52,267 nucleotides of DNA from CAZMSD01 sp964568855 (GTDB lineage: Bacteria; CAIWAD01). Below the pieces are notes generated by a model that saw only the letters and a list, made by a program, of their open reading frames with translations, ran no database searches and had not been told where the DNA came from. The position numbers and the translations under genes were made by a program. Positions 1 through 9,210 of the stretch are shown one piece after another (the stretch's first letter is position 1; each line of letters opens with the position of its first letter). The stretch spans positions 1 to 52,267 of the forward strand of contig CAZMSD010000027.1 in the NCBI GenBank assembly GCA_964568855.1, in the 5' to 3' direction.

Positions 1-165
1 AATGAGAAACCCGGAACACGGGCTTGAGAAAGGTCACTCTATATCAGTGGACTAGATGCCGCTCCAGATGGAATCCACCGGGAATAAAGCATCCACACCG
101 GGCGGACGCTGATTCATGCACAAGAACTCGCGGAATTCGGAAGCGCTTCGCCTGTATTTCGCGCC

Positions 166-1164
166 TTACTTCAGCAACAGCATCTGCCGAGTGAGGGTCC
201 GCTTCCCGGCCTGCAGATGGCAAATGTACACACCTGAACCCGCCGTCCGCCCATCCTCGGTGCGCCCGTCCCAGGTCACGGAATGGGTTCCCGCCTCCGA
301 GGGCCCGCTCAGCAGGCGACGGACCCGCTCACCGCGCAGGTTGTAGATATCCAGCAGGACATCGGCCGGTTCCGGCAGGCTGAAGGTGATCCGCGTGTCC
401 GGGTTGAATGGATTTGGATAATTGCCCAGGTTGAAATCGTGAACCTCGGTTTCGGCCTCCCCGACGGCTGCAGCAGTCGCTTCCCGGCCTTCGGCGGGTT
501 CCGGCTCGCGCGGTTCCTGGAAAGGCTGCATCCAGGCAGGCGGCTCGATGCCCCAGGAAACCAGCAGGTCGCCCAGTTCACGCAGGATTTCGCGGCGATC
601 CGTGCCACAACGCCTCAGGTCCCGCATCCGCGCCCTGAATAGCGAGCGCTGCTCTTTCTCAAGCCGGGCCATCAGCCGGCCCAGGCCCCCGCCGGGCCGC
701 CGATGCGGGGGTGGCTTGACGCCGAATTCCTTCAGCTTCTGACGCACGGCCCGGTGGATCTCGCGGCGATCGGCGCCGTTTTCCCGCAAGCTCAGGACCA
801 GCCCATCGATCTCGCGGCGCTGCTCAGGACTGAGCACCGAAGGCCTGCCCCGGAAAGCCCGCTTCATCGCGCGCAAGCACTTCTCTTCGAGCCCGCCGGG
901 AACCGGCACTCCGTATTCGCGCAGCATGCGAAATCTTTCCCGGCAGATCGCCTCGCGGTCGGCTCCCTGCCGATGCAGCTCCAGCAGCCGGTCGTGGATC
1001 GCCGCCAGCTGGCCGCGGTCCAGGCGACTCTTCAGGTCGACAAAGCCCGCCGAGTAAGCCCTCCGGCCATCGACAGGCGATGTTCCCCCGGGCGCGGCGG
1101 TTGCCGCCAGGCCGATCCCCAGCACCAGGACCAGCAGCAATGCGGAAACAAGTCTTGTCTTCAT
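166..1164 (-). CDS. Secreted helical-repeat protein with C-terminal FlgD-like (PNPFNP) sorting domain
   Basis: About 332 residues from the ATG at 1164, chosen because GGGAGGGAA lies just upstream and the protein then opens with a signal peptide (residues 1-24). The middle carries three copies of a roughly 40-residue unit (about 52-90, 113-152 and 170-209), each with the core G-[AT]-D-R-[RE]-x-I followed 12-15 residues later by W/Y/F-G-V/I-x-P. I recognise no named family in it. The C-terminal 85 residues are a FlgD-like Ig fold that starts at YPNPFNP (about 249-255) and ends in QMLLLK. This is the sorting tail used for surface export in FCB-group bacteria. Function of the repeat region is unknown; the export role is inferred from the tail. 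It lies directly downstream of the DUF5916 gene on the same strand. Confidence 0.8.
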   Translation of the reverse strand: MKTRLVSALLLVLVLGIGLAATAAPGGTSPVDGRRAYSAGFVDLKSRLDRGQLAAIHDRLLELHRQGADREAICRERFRMLREYGVPVPGGLEEKCLRAMKRAFRGRPSVLSPEQRREIDGLVLSLRENGADRREIHRAVRQKLKEFGVKPPPHRRPGGGLGRLMARLEKEQRSLFRARMRDLRRCGTDRREILRELGDLLVSWGIEPPAWMQPFQEPREPEPAEGREATAAAVGEAETEVHDFNLGNYPNPFNPDTRITFSLPEPADVLLDIYNLRGERVRRLLSGPSEAGTHSVTWDGRTEDGRTAGSGVYICHLQAGKRTLTRQMLLLK

Positions 1165-1301
1165 GTTCTTCCCTCCCGCGGCGCGTTCCGATGCGGACGG
1201 CCGCAAATCATAGTCCGCCGAGGCCTGGTCCCCGATGGACGCTTACAGGATAGACCACTCCGGCGGCAGAGTCCAGCAGAATCGTCGGGGGGCGGGATTT
1301 C

Positions 1302-2744
1302 CTACCAGGTGAACCACTTGTTCACTTTCAGCAGGAAGACGTTGTGCGGATGCACGTCGAAGAGATCCTCCAGGTCCCGGCGCAGGGCGAAGCGGCCCTG
1401 TGATACATAATCCGACCGGCCCTGCGACCAGACCAGGTAGAGGATCGAGCCCGGACCGAATTCCCAGCGCAGCACGAGATTGGAGTTGAACTCGCGGACG
1501 TTGAAATCGGGATCGTCCATTTCGAACTCGGAGGCGCCGTCCCCATTCTCGTCGATGTAGTACGCGGCGGCGGCGGCGGACCACTCGATTTCCCCGGGAG
1601 CGTACTCGTGGAAGCGATCCTCGCAGGAATCGGCGAGCGGATCCGCGACGCGCTTGAAGCCGCCGTAGCTGCCCGCGGAGACGAAGGGCTGCCCGTAGTA
1701 CTGCAGGCTCAGATCCGGCGTGACATAGCATTCCAGCCGGACCGTCAGCGTGAGCGTCTGTTGCTCGAGCTCGGCAAAAACGTAGCGGTCCCCGTCCTCC
1801 GTCGACCAGGCTCCGACGTACTGCTGGCGCGGGTTCCGGTACTTGTAGTCCGGATTGAAGGTGATCAGAAACCGGTTGAAAGGGCGCAGGTTCACCTCGA
1901 ACCAGCCGCCCCGCGCCTTTCCGCCGTCGTCCCCGGCCCAGGCCCAACCGCCGAAGACTCCGTGGACCATCCGCCGGTAATCGGTGCGGACGTGGAAATC
2001 GGCGTCCCAGGAACCGTGGAACTTGAGCGAGGGACCGCCGCGCAGCGCCGAATTGGAGACTTCCTCCGAGTTGCGTGTCACACCACCGTTGAAGTTCCAG
2101 TTGTTGAGCATCTCGGCGTGCGTATTCAGGTTGGCCGCGCGGGCGAAATTCCTCCCGCTGAAGTCCCAGTAGACCCACTCGTTGGCGTTGACCGAGAACT
2201 TGCGGAACGCGGAGAAGGGCTCCTCGATGTAGTACCCCACCCACGTGGAATGGTTGATCTCGTCCGCCGTGCGCATGTAGCCCAGGTCGTTGATCTCGAA
2301 GCCGGGTGTGCGCCAGGCCAGGCAGGTCTGGAACCGCCAGCGCCCGGGCGCGGATTTGCCCAGGCGAAAGGAGCCCGCGCTGCCGGAGAGCGACTCGCGG
2401 TTCGGATCAAGGTTGAGATGGTCTGCGTCGGGCCGCTGGAAGTAGCGCGCCGACGAAGTCTGCGTCTCGTAGATCGCCTCGCTGCTTCCCCGGACGTGGC
2501 TCGCAAGTCCGGTGCCCGCCATGTACCAGCTGCGGTCGTTCCAGTAGCGCTGGAAGTCCAGCCCGCCGGCGTAGGCCGCGCGGTGCAGGAATTCCAGGTG
2601 CGGATTGGCGATGCGCCGGTGCACGGCGGTCAGCATTCCTCCCAGCAGCAGGTTGCCGCCGTCCAGGTCCTGCTGCAGGCGCCCGGCGAAATAGCTCGTC
2701 AAGGGCTCGACCGTCTCGCTTTCCCGGACGTTGTGATACTTCAC
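1302..2744 (-). pseudogene. DUF5916 outer-membrane beta-barrel protein, C-terminal part (after frameshift)
   Basis: This is the second half of one DUF5916-family protein, in the frame next to the first half. Continuous family-like sequence begins at VKYHNVRESETVEPLTSY, overlapping the stop of the first part, and runs to the terminal VNKWFTW. It is rich in alternating polar/aromatic strands, as expected of an outer-membrane barrel. A GTG at 2744-2742 overlaps the upstream TGA as GTGA, so coupled reinitiation is formally possible, but no ribosome binding site is visible. DUF5916 proteins are normally one chain of about 750-900 residues, so a frameshift (real or an assembly error) is more likely. 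The reading frame can be extended upstream, but that extension is low-complexity Arg/Gly/Pro-rich sequence and is the shadow of the first half. Confidence 0.75.
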
Positions 2745-4000
2745 CCGCTCATGGCCGGGTCCTTGATCCGCTCGGCCGCCTCGCGCAGCGGCAGGCTTCG
2801 CCGCACTTCCGCACTCTCCTCGGCCGTGACACATTCCATGATGCCGAGGGACAGCCCCCCCGCGGTCTTGCCCGAGAGCTTGAAGGCGCCGAGGATCGAG
2901 CTGTGCTGCGGGGAATCCGCGTAGTCTTCGTTTCCCAGGTCGGGGTACCAGTGCGGCGAGCGCCCGACGCGCCGGGAATAGAACAACAGGTCCTGGGTGA
3001 ACCCGCCCCCGGTGATCGCCGGCGCCAATCGGAAATTCAGGATGCTGCTGCCTTCTATGAAGAATGGGCGCTTCTCCTGGAAAAAGGTCTCGAAGGCCGT
3101 CAGGTTGACCTGGGAGGGATCCGCCTCCACCTGTCCGAAGTCGGGATTGATGGTGAAATCCAGGGTCAGGTCGCTGGTCACGCCCAGCTTGCCGTCCAGT
3201 CCCCCGGAGAGCTCGCTGTCCTTCCCGCCGGCGAAGGGATTGCCCGGTTCTTCCTGGTAGCGCTCGGTCTGGGCCACCGCGTAGGGCATCAATTCCAGCC
3301 GGCGCCGGACGGGCAGGTCCAGCAGGCCGTGCAACTCTCCGAAGCGCGAGACCCAGCCCGATATGTCGCGCGGGATCAGCTGCCACACGGAACGTTCCTC
3401 GAGGCGGAAGATCCGGCGTGTGACCTGGATACCCCAGACTTGCTCCTTCTCGCCGGAGTACCGCAACTGGCTCAAGGGGATGCGCAGCTCGCCGTTCCAG
3501 CCCCCGTCATCGACTGCGGCCCTGCCATCCCAGATCGGGTCCCAGTTGGTGTCCCAGTTGCCGCCGTCGTTGGAAATGAACTCGTCGCCCTTGACGCCGG
3601 AGGCGCTGAGCGTGAAGGAGAAGGCGGTCCGCAGGTCGTGGTAGCTGTCGATGTTTACTTCCACCCAGTCTCCGGGGAAATGATCGCGCCGCGCCAGGCG
3701 TTCGACGATTTCGCCGGGGTCGCTGTCGTGGGCCCGGTATGCCAGGTAGAGCGCGTGATCGTCGTAGAGGACCTTGAACTGCGTCTCCTGGGAGGGCGGG
3801 TCGCCTTCGTAGGGCGTCCGTTGAACGAAGTCCCCGGCCCAGGCGACCTGTTTCCAGGCGGCGTCGTCCAGCCGGCCGTCGATCACGGGCGCGCTGCCGG
3901 CGATGCGGCCGGTGCGGTAGATTCGTGGATCCGCCGACTGCGCGGGAAGGACCGCTGCGAGAAGTAAACCGACGAGGAGGAAGTTCGCGAAACGATTCAT
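2741..4000 (-). pseudogene. DUF5916 protein, N-terminal part with CBM9-like domain (before frameshift)
   Basis: Start ATG at 4000 follows AGGAG by about 8 nt and opens with a signal peptide (MNRFANFLLVGLLLAAVLP). Residues about 25-215 form a carbohydrate-binding family 9-like domain (VIDGRLDDAAWKQ near its start), the usual N-terminal domain of DUF5916 proteins. The following DUF5916 region carries the typical NPDFGQVEADPSQVNLTAFE segment and an EKRPFFIEG motif. The frame ends at a TGA (2743-2741) after DPAMSG, in the middle of the barrel domain, while homologous sequence continues in the neighbouring frame. The full protein would be about 900 residues and sit in the outer membrane; its substrate is unknown in the family. 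Confidence 0.8.
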
Positions 4001-4177
4001 GGGCCGCTCCTGAATGCCGTGTCGGATAATGACCGGCATCAGGCTCCTCCGTTTCCCCTCGCCCGGCGGACCGGTTCGCTGGAGGGCTTCGAATCACTCG
4101 ACCCGGCATTTCTGGTAGGATTGCAGACAAGAAACCGTTCCCCTTCGTGGATTCCAAGATGCCGCGGTCCGCCGCGA

Positions 4178-6151
4178 TCAGTCGTCCAGCTCGGCGACGA
4201 CCTTGTAGAACGCCGATTGGCCCAGGGGATCCGTCGCGTTCAGGGCGGGCCCCTGGTAGACCGTCACCGCGGCATCGAAGTCGTAGGCGTCTTCCGAGCG
4301 CAGCAGGCGATACTCCAGCCCCCCGGGCACCGAGCTCCACTCCAGCAGCAGCTCGGAGCCCTCGACACCGATGTCGAGGACGGGAGCGATCGGTCCCACC
4401 AGGTAGCGCACGACGAATTCCATCGCGTCGCCGTCGTACTCGGTGCTGGCGTACTGCAGAATCCCGTTCTGGTCCACGATGAAATCCCGGGGATAGGGCG
4501 ATTGCCCGCCGGGTATGTAATACATGCTGTAGACGCCCTGTATATCACGAAGCATTGGAAAGCTGATTCCGTTGTCCAGGGCGAACTGCTGGATGATCTC
4601 CTCCGACTGGCTCGAGATTCCCACCACCTGCACGCCGTGATCCGCGTACTCCTGCCAGATTTCCGTTTCGAGGTCCGACAACTCCGGACTGCAGACCGGT
4701 CACCAGGTGGCGAAAAAGGCCAGCACCACTACCTCGCCCTGATGCCCGGCCAGATCGAACTCCCCGCCGCCGTTGGCCACCACGGGGAGTGCGAATTCCG
4801 GCGCCTGATCGCCGACCTGCAGCGCATTCGGATTGTTGCCGAACAGGTCCACGTCCGCCACGGGCTCGTCCGGGTCGTTGGTGTGGAACTCCAGCCGGCC
4901 GCTGGCGTTCTCCTGCACCGGGTCGTATTGCACGTTCAGCTGAATGGCCTCGCCGGGAAACAGGTCCACCGGCTGGCTCTCCAGGCTGAAATCGGGGTGC
5001 GTGATACTCACCTGGTTGAATGCCAGGAAGGCGCCGCCGTTGTTGGTGAGGCTCAACCCGAGAACCGAGCTGCTGTCCGGCGGCGTGTCCGGAAAGAGGA
5101 GCTCCCGCGGGCTGAGATCCAGGTCGGGACCGCTGATTTCGCCGTACCGGAAAACCTGCAGATCTCCCCATTCCGCCGAGTAGACGATGTCGCCAGCGCC
5201 GCCCACCGCCATCACCCTGCCGCCCGTGTTCTTGTGTCCCACCCGAGCGAGAGAATCCCCGTTCCAGGCCAGGACTTCCACCTCTTCCCAGGCAGAGACC
5301 GCCACGCCCTCGTCGATGGGCGCCAGGCGCGTGGCCAGTCCCGTGGTGGGGTGGATGTCCAGCAGCGTCGGTACCGCCGGATCCGACAGATCGTAAACGG
5401 CCACTCCTGAGCTGCCCAGGGCCAGCCAGGCCTGATCCCCCACCAGGCGCACGTCCTTGGCCGAACCCGCCGCGGAGTAAACGCCCAGCAGGTCCGGCGC
5501 CAGTGGATCGTGAAAGTCGATGACGCTCAGGCCCGCTTCACCGTCGGCCACGTAGACCAGGGAGTCCCGCAGGGCCACGGACCAGGCCCCGGTCGTGGGC
5601 AGTACGGAAAGCAGTTCCGAGTTCTCCGGATCCGCCACGTCGAAGAAGCAGACTCCGTCCGACCGGGCGGCTGTGACGAGCAGGTCGCCGTGGGCCTCCA
5701 CGTCCTCGTAGGCATAGGGCGGATCGTTGATCATGTCCAGCAGCTGCAGCTGGTGCGGATTGGCGATGTCCACCACCCCGATGCCGCACTCCCTGGCGGT
5801 CCCGAAGGCCAGATCGCCGGCCAGTTCCCAGTTGTAGCTGCGGCCCCAGTCGCAATTCGCCAGCATGAAGCTATTCAGCTCCGCCGGCTGCTCCAGATTG
5901 GTGATGTCGAAGAAGACCGCTCCGCCCAGCCCGCCGGGAACAACCATCAGGCTTCCCTCGATTTCCACGTCCAGCAATTCGTGGTTGCTCGGATCGAGAG
6001 TGTCCAGCAGACTCAGATTGAGCGCCAGGGCTTTAACGGCGATCAACAACATGAAAATGAGAGTGACCGCCGGCCGGACCCGGGCGCTCCAAGTACGCCG
6101 ACTCCCTTCAGATTGGTTGTTTTGTTCATTGGTGGCTTTCATCCCATCCAT
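4178..6151 (-). CDS. Secreted beta-propeller / thioredoxin (TlpA-like) selenoprotein with in-frame UGA
   Basis: One 657-residue protein if the in-frame TGA at 4702-4700 is read as selenocysteine (residue 484); otherwise it stops inside its thioredoxin domain. Start ATG 6151 has AAGGAG 7 nt upstream. Order: hydrophobic export segment (about 28-48), LVIVD-type propeller repeats (about 50-330), an ASH-like Ig domain (about 335-440), a TlpA/AhpC-type thioredoxin domain (about 440-600), and a C-terminal FN3-like module ending FYKVVAELDD. The redox motif reads FFATW-U-PVC, so the UGA replaces the first Cys of the canonical WCxxC and the resolving Cys487 is kept. The frame continues without shift for 173 codons of clear thioredoxin sequence. 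Likely role: extracytoplasmic thiol/selenol redox. Standard annotation would split it at 4700 and restart at a TTG at 4681. No Sec machinery genes lie in this window. Confidence 0.85.
4673..4689 (-). promoter_or_regulatory. Candidate bacterial SECIS hairpin downstream of UGA
   Basis: Fifteen nucleotides after the UGA the transcript can form GUCCG / CGGAC (5 perfect base pairs) around a 7-nt loop GAGUUGU that begins with G. Bacterial SECIS elements sit within the coding region, close downstream of the UGA, with a G in the apical loop, so position and form fit. The stem is short and I did not fold it, so this is suggestive only. Confidence 0.4.
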
Positions 6152-6175
6152 ATCCGACTCCTTCCCGCAAAGGGC

Positions 6176-6210
6176 AAAAAAATAGCGCCCCGAGTCGAAA
6201 CTCGAGGCGC
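6176..6210 (-). terminator. Intrinsic terminator in the leader of the selenoprotein gene
   Basis: On the minus strand a GC-rich hairpin (GCGCC, one mismatch, CGAGT, 4-nt loop, 10 paired positions) is followed by TATTTTTTT. Its T-run ends about 24 nt before the ATG at 6151, which leaves no room for a promoter between terminator and gene. Transcription of the downstream gene should therefore have to read through it, as in attenuation. Confidence 0.75.
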
Positions 6211-6344
6211 ATAGTTCATCAGACGCCCCCCGGTCGCCTGATGATCCTTCCCGTATCGATATGGTCGAGCCCGGAGCGAAAGCCCTCGGAACCCGTCCAA
6301 CGTCTTCTCAGCGCAAGAGCCGCACAGCTTGCAGCTCCAGGTTC

Positions 6345-6396
6345 TCGGCGCAGCATCTTAAAGCTGCGATAGGGAAAGGTAGCCCCGCTACGCCGA
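6345..6396 (-). ncRNA. Candidate structured leader RNA: three-way junction upstream of terminator
   Basis: Three perfect 5-bp stems abut exactly: an outer stem TCGGC (6345-6349) with GCCGA (6392-6396), an inner stem GCAGC (6350-6354) with GCTGC (6363-6367), and an inner stem GTAGC (6379-6383) with GCTAC (6387-6391), with an 11-nt purine/pyrimidine-biased strand between the two inner stems. Pairing works on either strand, but only the minus strand leads into a terminator and a gene. I compared it by eye with the c-di-GMP-I, TPP, cobalamin, SAM, fluoride and glycine riboswitch cores and found no convincing match. Short open frames here do not look coding. The rest of 6211-6697 shows no other gene. 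Confidence 0.4.
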
Positions 6397-6697
6397 TCTT
6401 TGTTAGGTTCACCAAACCAATTAAGCATTCTTTTTGTTCCGGTTCAAGAAAAACCGCGCTGTTTCTACTACTCTTCGGGGGGGTTTAGCTTGGACGGGGG
6501 AAGAATCGACCGGATCCTTCACGGATTGGTTGCCGCGAGCAGGATCCAACGACCGAATAGCCTTCGAAGAGGCTTTGATTTACACCGTTGCTCCTCCGCA
6601 GGATGAACCGCAGCCCGCCGACTGGCGCCTGAAGACCGCGCTGTTCGTGTTGCAAGCACGGTCGTCGAAAATAGGAGAACGCGGGTCATCTTCAGCT

Positions 6698-7333
6698 TCA
6701 ACCTTCCCCACGCGGCGCTTGATCGCCTGCCTGCAGCAGCGCAAGCAGGTTATCCACCGCCATAGTCCGCACTTCCGCCATGTCGAAGCGATCGTATTCA
6801 TCGGCGCCGAAGACTTCCTGCTCGATGAAGAACATCAACAGGCCCAGGTGAAACAGGCGAACCTGGGCCCGCGTGTCGAAATCGGGATCGAAGCCCCAGT
6901 GACGCTTGCCGTATTCGATGCGATCCTCCATCAGGGCCCAGAACCCGTCCCGCACCTGCTCGTACTTCGTACGTGCCAGTGGGTGCCGGTTCATGCTGAT
7001 CTGCAGCAGCAACTTCAGGTAGGCGATCCGCCGGGGCAGGAGGCGCATCATGCTCTCAACGTATTCCTCGATGACGGCGCGGAAATCCTCGACACTCTCG
7101 ATCTCCTCTGCGGGAGCTAATGGATGGCGACAGTGGACGTAACCCCGAATGATCTGCTCGAATACGTCCTCCTTGCGGGCGAAATGCTGGAACAAGGCCG
7201 CTTCCGAGATCCCCACCGCCCGGGCGATCTCGGCGCTCCGGATCGACGGGATCGGCTTCTCGCGTATCAGTCCCAGAGTCGCGTCGAGGATCTGCTCGAT
7301 CCGCTGTTCCCTGGGAAGCCTCTGTGTACTCAT
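6698..7333 (-). CDS. TetR/AcrR-family transcriptional regulator
   Basis: 211 residues, the usual length. The N-terminal helix-turn-helix has the family signature (RIEQILDATLGLIREKP, then IARAVGISEAALFQHFARK at about 37-56), followed by an all-helical ligand/dimerisation domain. It is divergent from the arylsulfotransferase operon at 7578. A 16-bp palindrome at 7409-7424 lies between the two starts, so it probably represses itself and that operon. The inducer cannot be read from sequence; the helical C-terminal half resembles the lipid/hydrophobic-ligand branch only loosely. Confidence 0.9.
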   Translation of the reverse strand: MSTQRLPREQRIEQILDATLGLIREKPIPSIRSAEIARAVGISEAALFQHFARKEDVFEQIIRGYVHCRHPLAPAEEIESVEDFRAVIEEYVESMMRLLPRRIAYLKLLLQISMNRHPLARTKYEQVRDGFWALMEDRIEYGKRHWGFDPDFDTRAQVRLFHLGLLMFFIEQEVFGADEYDRFDMAEVRTMAVDNLLALLQAGDQAPRGEG

Positions 7334-7408
7334 GCGCTACTCCCTGTCGCTCGGCCGTCGCGATGCATCGTGAAGCTCCCCTTCATCGCGGACAGGTTCA
7401 CTCTATCC

Positions 7409-7424
7409 AAGTAAGTGCTTACTT
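7409..7424. promoter_or_regulatory. TetR-type operator palindrome
   Basis: AAGTAAG-TG-CTTACTT is a perfect 7-bp inverted repeat with a 2-bp centre, in the 244-bp gap between the divergent TetR gene (start 7333) and the arylsulfotransferase gene (start 7578). Its form (AGTAAGTGCTTACT core) is typical of TetR-family operators. Assignment to the adjacent regulator is inference from position. Confidence 0.75.
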
Positions 7425-7577
7425 ACATACCGGTCTTTTTCGTGCGGGTTCCGTGAAAATCCTCCCGGGTATGGAAATTCCCGGCGATTCCGTGCGCGGG
7501 TAGCGGTCCACAAGGTCTCGGACTATCTTATGACTAGTATGAACGTCGTCCCATGAAACTGCGGCCCTCCCGAAGCA

Positions 7578-8930
7578 ATGTTTCGTAAAGCACTTCAGGC
7601 AGCTCGCAAACACTGGCATAAGCTCTATTTCTGCCTGTCCCTGCTGCTGATCATCTTCGTATACGGGACGGTCGTCGGGCACTACCAGGTATTTCCATAC
7701 AACTCGATGCGAACCATGAAGAATGCGGCCCAGGACTGGTTTCTCGAGAACAACTGGAGGCATTATGCCGGGATCCGACCCGAGAAGTCGATACGGCAAG
7801 CCCGTCACGAGGGAAGCGGTGTGACGATACACGATCCACGGCAGGCGCAGCCGGGATGCACCTTCCTCTGCAGCCTGTGGGACGGCGTCCATGGAATGAA
7901 CCTGGTCGGCATGGACGGCTCGCTGGTCCATCGCTGGCGCGTCTCCTTCAACGAGATCTGGCCGGAGGCTCCGCATCTCGAGACTCGACCGAAGGACTGG
8001 GACGCGGAGATCCACGGCGCTCTGCTGTTTCCCAACGGCGACGTGGTCTTCAATTTCGAAGAATTCGGACTGGTCAGGATCGACAAGCATTCGCAGCTGA
8101 TCTGGAAGCTGCCCTATCGCACCCATCATTCCCTGTACCAGGATGCGCAAGGAAACCTCTGGACCTGCGGGCTGAAGAGCCTTGTCGAGCGGCAGGAGCG
8201 CCTGCCGGGTTTGAATCCCCGGGCCAAGGAGGAGTTCATCCTCAAGGTCTCACCCGGCGGCGAGATCCTGCGCGAGATTTCCATTCTGGACGTGCTCTAT
8301 CGCTCGGGCCGCGAAGCGTTGCTCTTCGCCAATGGAGATCCCCTCACGGTCAAGGAAACGCTCTGGGAGCGGGATTATACGCACCTGAACGACGTGGAAA
8401 TCCTGGAAGCGGATTGCGCGGCACGCTACCCCTTGTTCGAGGCGGGCGATGTGCTGGTCTCACTGCGCAATCTGAACGCCCTGCTGGTAATCGATCCGCA
8501 AACGGAACAGGTCAAGTGGTCGATGGTCGGTCCATGGATTCGCCAGCATGACCCCGATTTCCGCGAGGACGGCCACATTTCGGTGTTCGACAACCGGAAG
8601 GACGAGGCCGGCGGATCCCTCTTCGGCGGCAGCCGGATTCTGGCCATGGACCCCGTGACACGCGAGTTCCGCACCGTCTACGAGGGCGGCGACGGCGATC
8701 CCTTCTTCACGAACATCATGGGCAAGCACCAGTACCTTGAGAACGGCAACATCCTCGTCGTCGAGTCGGAAGCGGGCCGGGCCTTCGAGGTGACTCCCGC
8801 GGGTGAAATCGTCTGGACATACGTTCACCGCTACGACGAGGACGAAGTGCTGGTGCTCAGCGAGGCGCTGCGATACCCGGACCGTTTCGCGGAATTCACC
8901 AAGGAACCGGAGCGATTCCATGGCGACTGA
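7578..8930 (+). CDS. Arylsulfotransferase (ASST)-family membrane-anchored protein
   Basis: 450 residues with an N-terminal membrane anchor (about 15-37) and a beta-propeller-like body. Repeated blade-like segments such as DAEIHGALLFPNGDVVFNF, THLNDVEILE and GKHQYLENGNILVVESE resemble the ASST (aryl-sulfate sulfotransferase) fold, including conserved His residues in blades. ASST enzymes move sulfuryl groups between phenolic acceptors in the periplasm without PAPS; the exact substrate here is unknown. It is the first gene of an operon with two small membrane proteins and a PAPS-type sulfotransferase, and is probably under control of the divergent TetR regulator. No strong Shine-Dalgarno precedes the ATG. 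Confidence 0.75.
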   Translation: MFRKALQAARKHWHKLYFCLSLLLIIFVYGTVVGHYQVFPYNSMRTMKNAAQDWFLENNWRHYAGIRPEKSIRQARHEGSGVTIHDPRQAQPGCTFLCSLWDGVHGMNLVGMDGSLVHRWRVSFNEIWPEAPHLETRPKDWDAEIHGALLFPNGDVVFNFEEFGLVRIDKHSQLIWKLPYRTHHSLYQDAQGNLWTCGLKSLVERQERLPGLNPRAKEEFILKVSPGGEILREISILDVLYRSGREALLFANGDPLTVKETLWERDYTHLNDVEILEADCAARYPLFEAGDVLVSLRNLNALLVIDPQTEQVKWSMVGPWIRQHDPDFREDGHISVFDNRKDEAGGSLFGGSRILAMDPVTREFRTVYEGGDGDPFFTNIMGKHQYLENGNILVVESEAGRAFEVTPAGEIVWTYVHRYDEDEVLVLSEALRYPDRFAEFTKEPERFHGD

Positions 8931-9210
8931 CGATTCCCGCAGGGCCGTCCCCGCCGTGATACGCGGCTGGGCACTTCCGTTGATTCTTCCGCTGATCCTG
9001 GCGGAAGCCGCTTCGGCCTACGTCGGGCCCGGCGTCGGCATCACCGCGCTGGGGGCACTATGGGCGGTGATTCTCGCCGTCGTGTTCGTCATGGGCGGAA
9101 TCCTGGCCTGGCCCTTCCGAGCGCTTCTGCGCCGCCTGCGGGGATCCTCCGCGAAATCCGATCCTGAAGAGAGCGGCGAATCCAAGACCTCGCGCGACGA
9201 GCAATGCTGA
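8920..9210 (+). CDS. Small two-helix membrane protein
   Basis: 96 residues from the ATG at 8920, which overlaps the end of the arylsulfotransferase gene by 11 nt and has GGAG about 8 nt upstream. Two hydrophobic segments (about 15-30 and 36-63) flank AYVGPGVGITALGALWAVIL, a glycine-rich motif I have seen in short membrane proteins next to sulfatase or phosphoesterase genes. The C-terminal third is charged and probably cytoplasmic. Function unknown. The overlap suggests translational coupling and a shared task with its neighbours. Confidence 0.75.
   Translation: MATDDSRRAVPAVIRGWALPLILPLILAEAASAYVGPGVGITALGALWAVILAVVFVMGGILAWPFRALLRRLRGSSAKSDPEESGESKTSRDEQC

Noticed and set aside
1243..2244. 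Long arginine-rich open frame antisense and in-frame shadows of the DUF5916 gene
   Set aside because: Low-complexity Arg/Gly/Pro-rich sequence typical of GC-rich alternate frames; no domain, and the real frame is strongly protein-like.
6219..6428. 69-codon minus-strand open frame upstream of the selenoprotein
   Set aside because: Composition is Arg-rich and it overlaps the three-way junction helices; more likely leader RNA.
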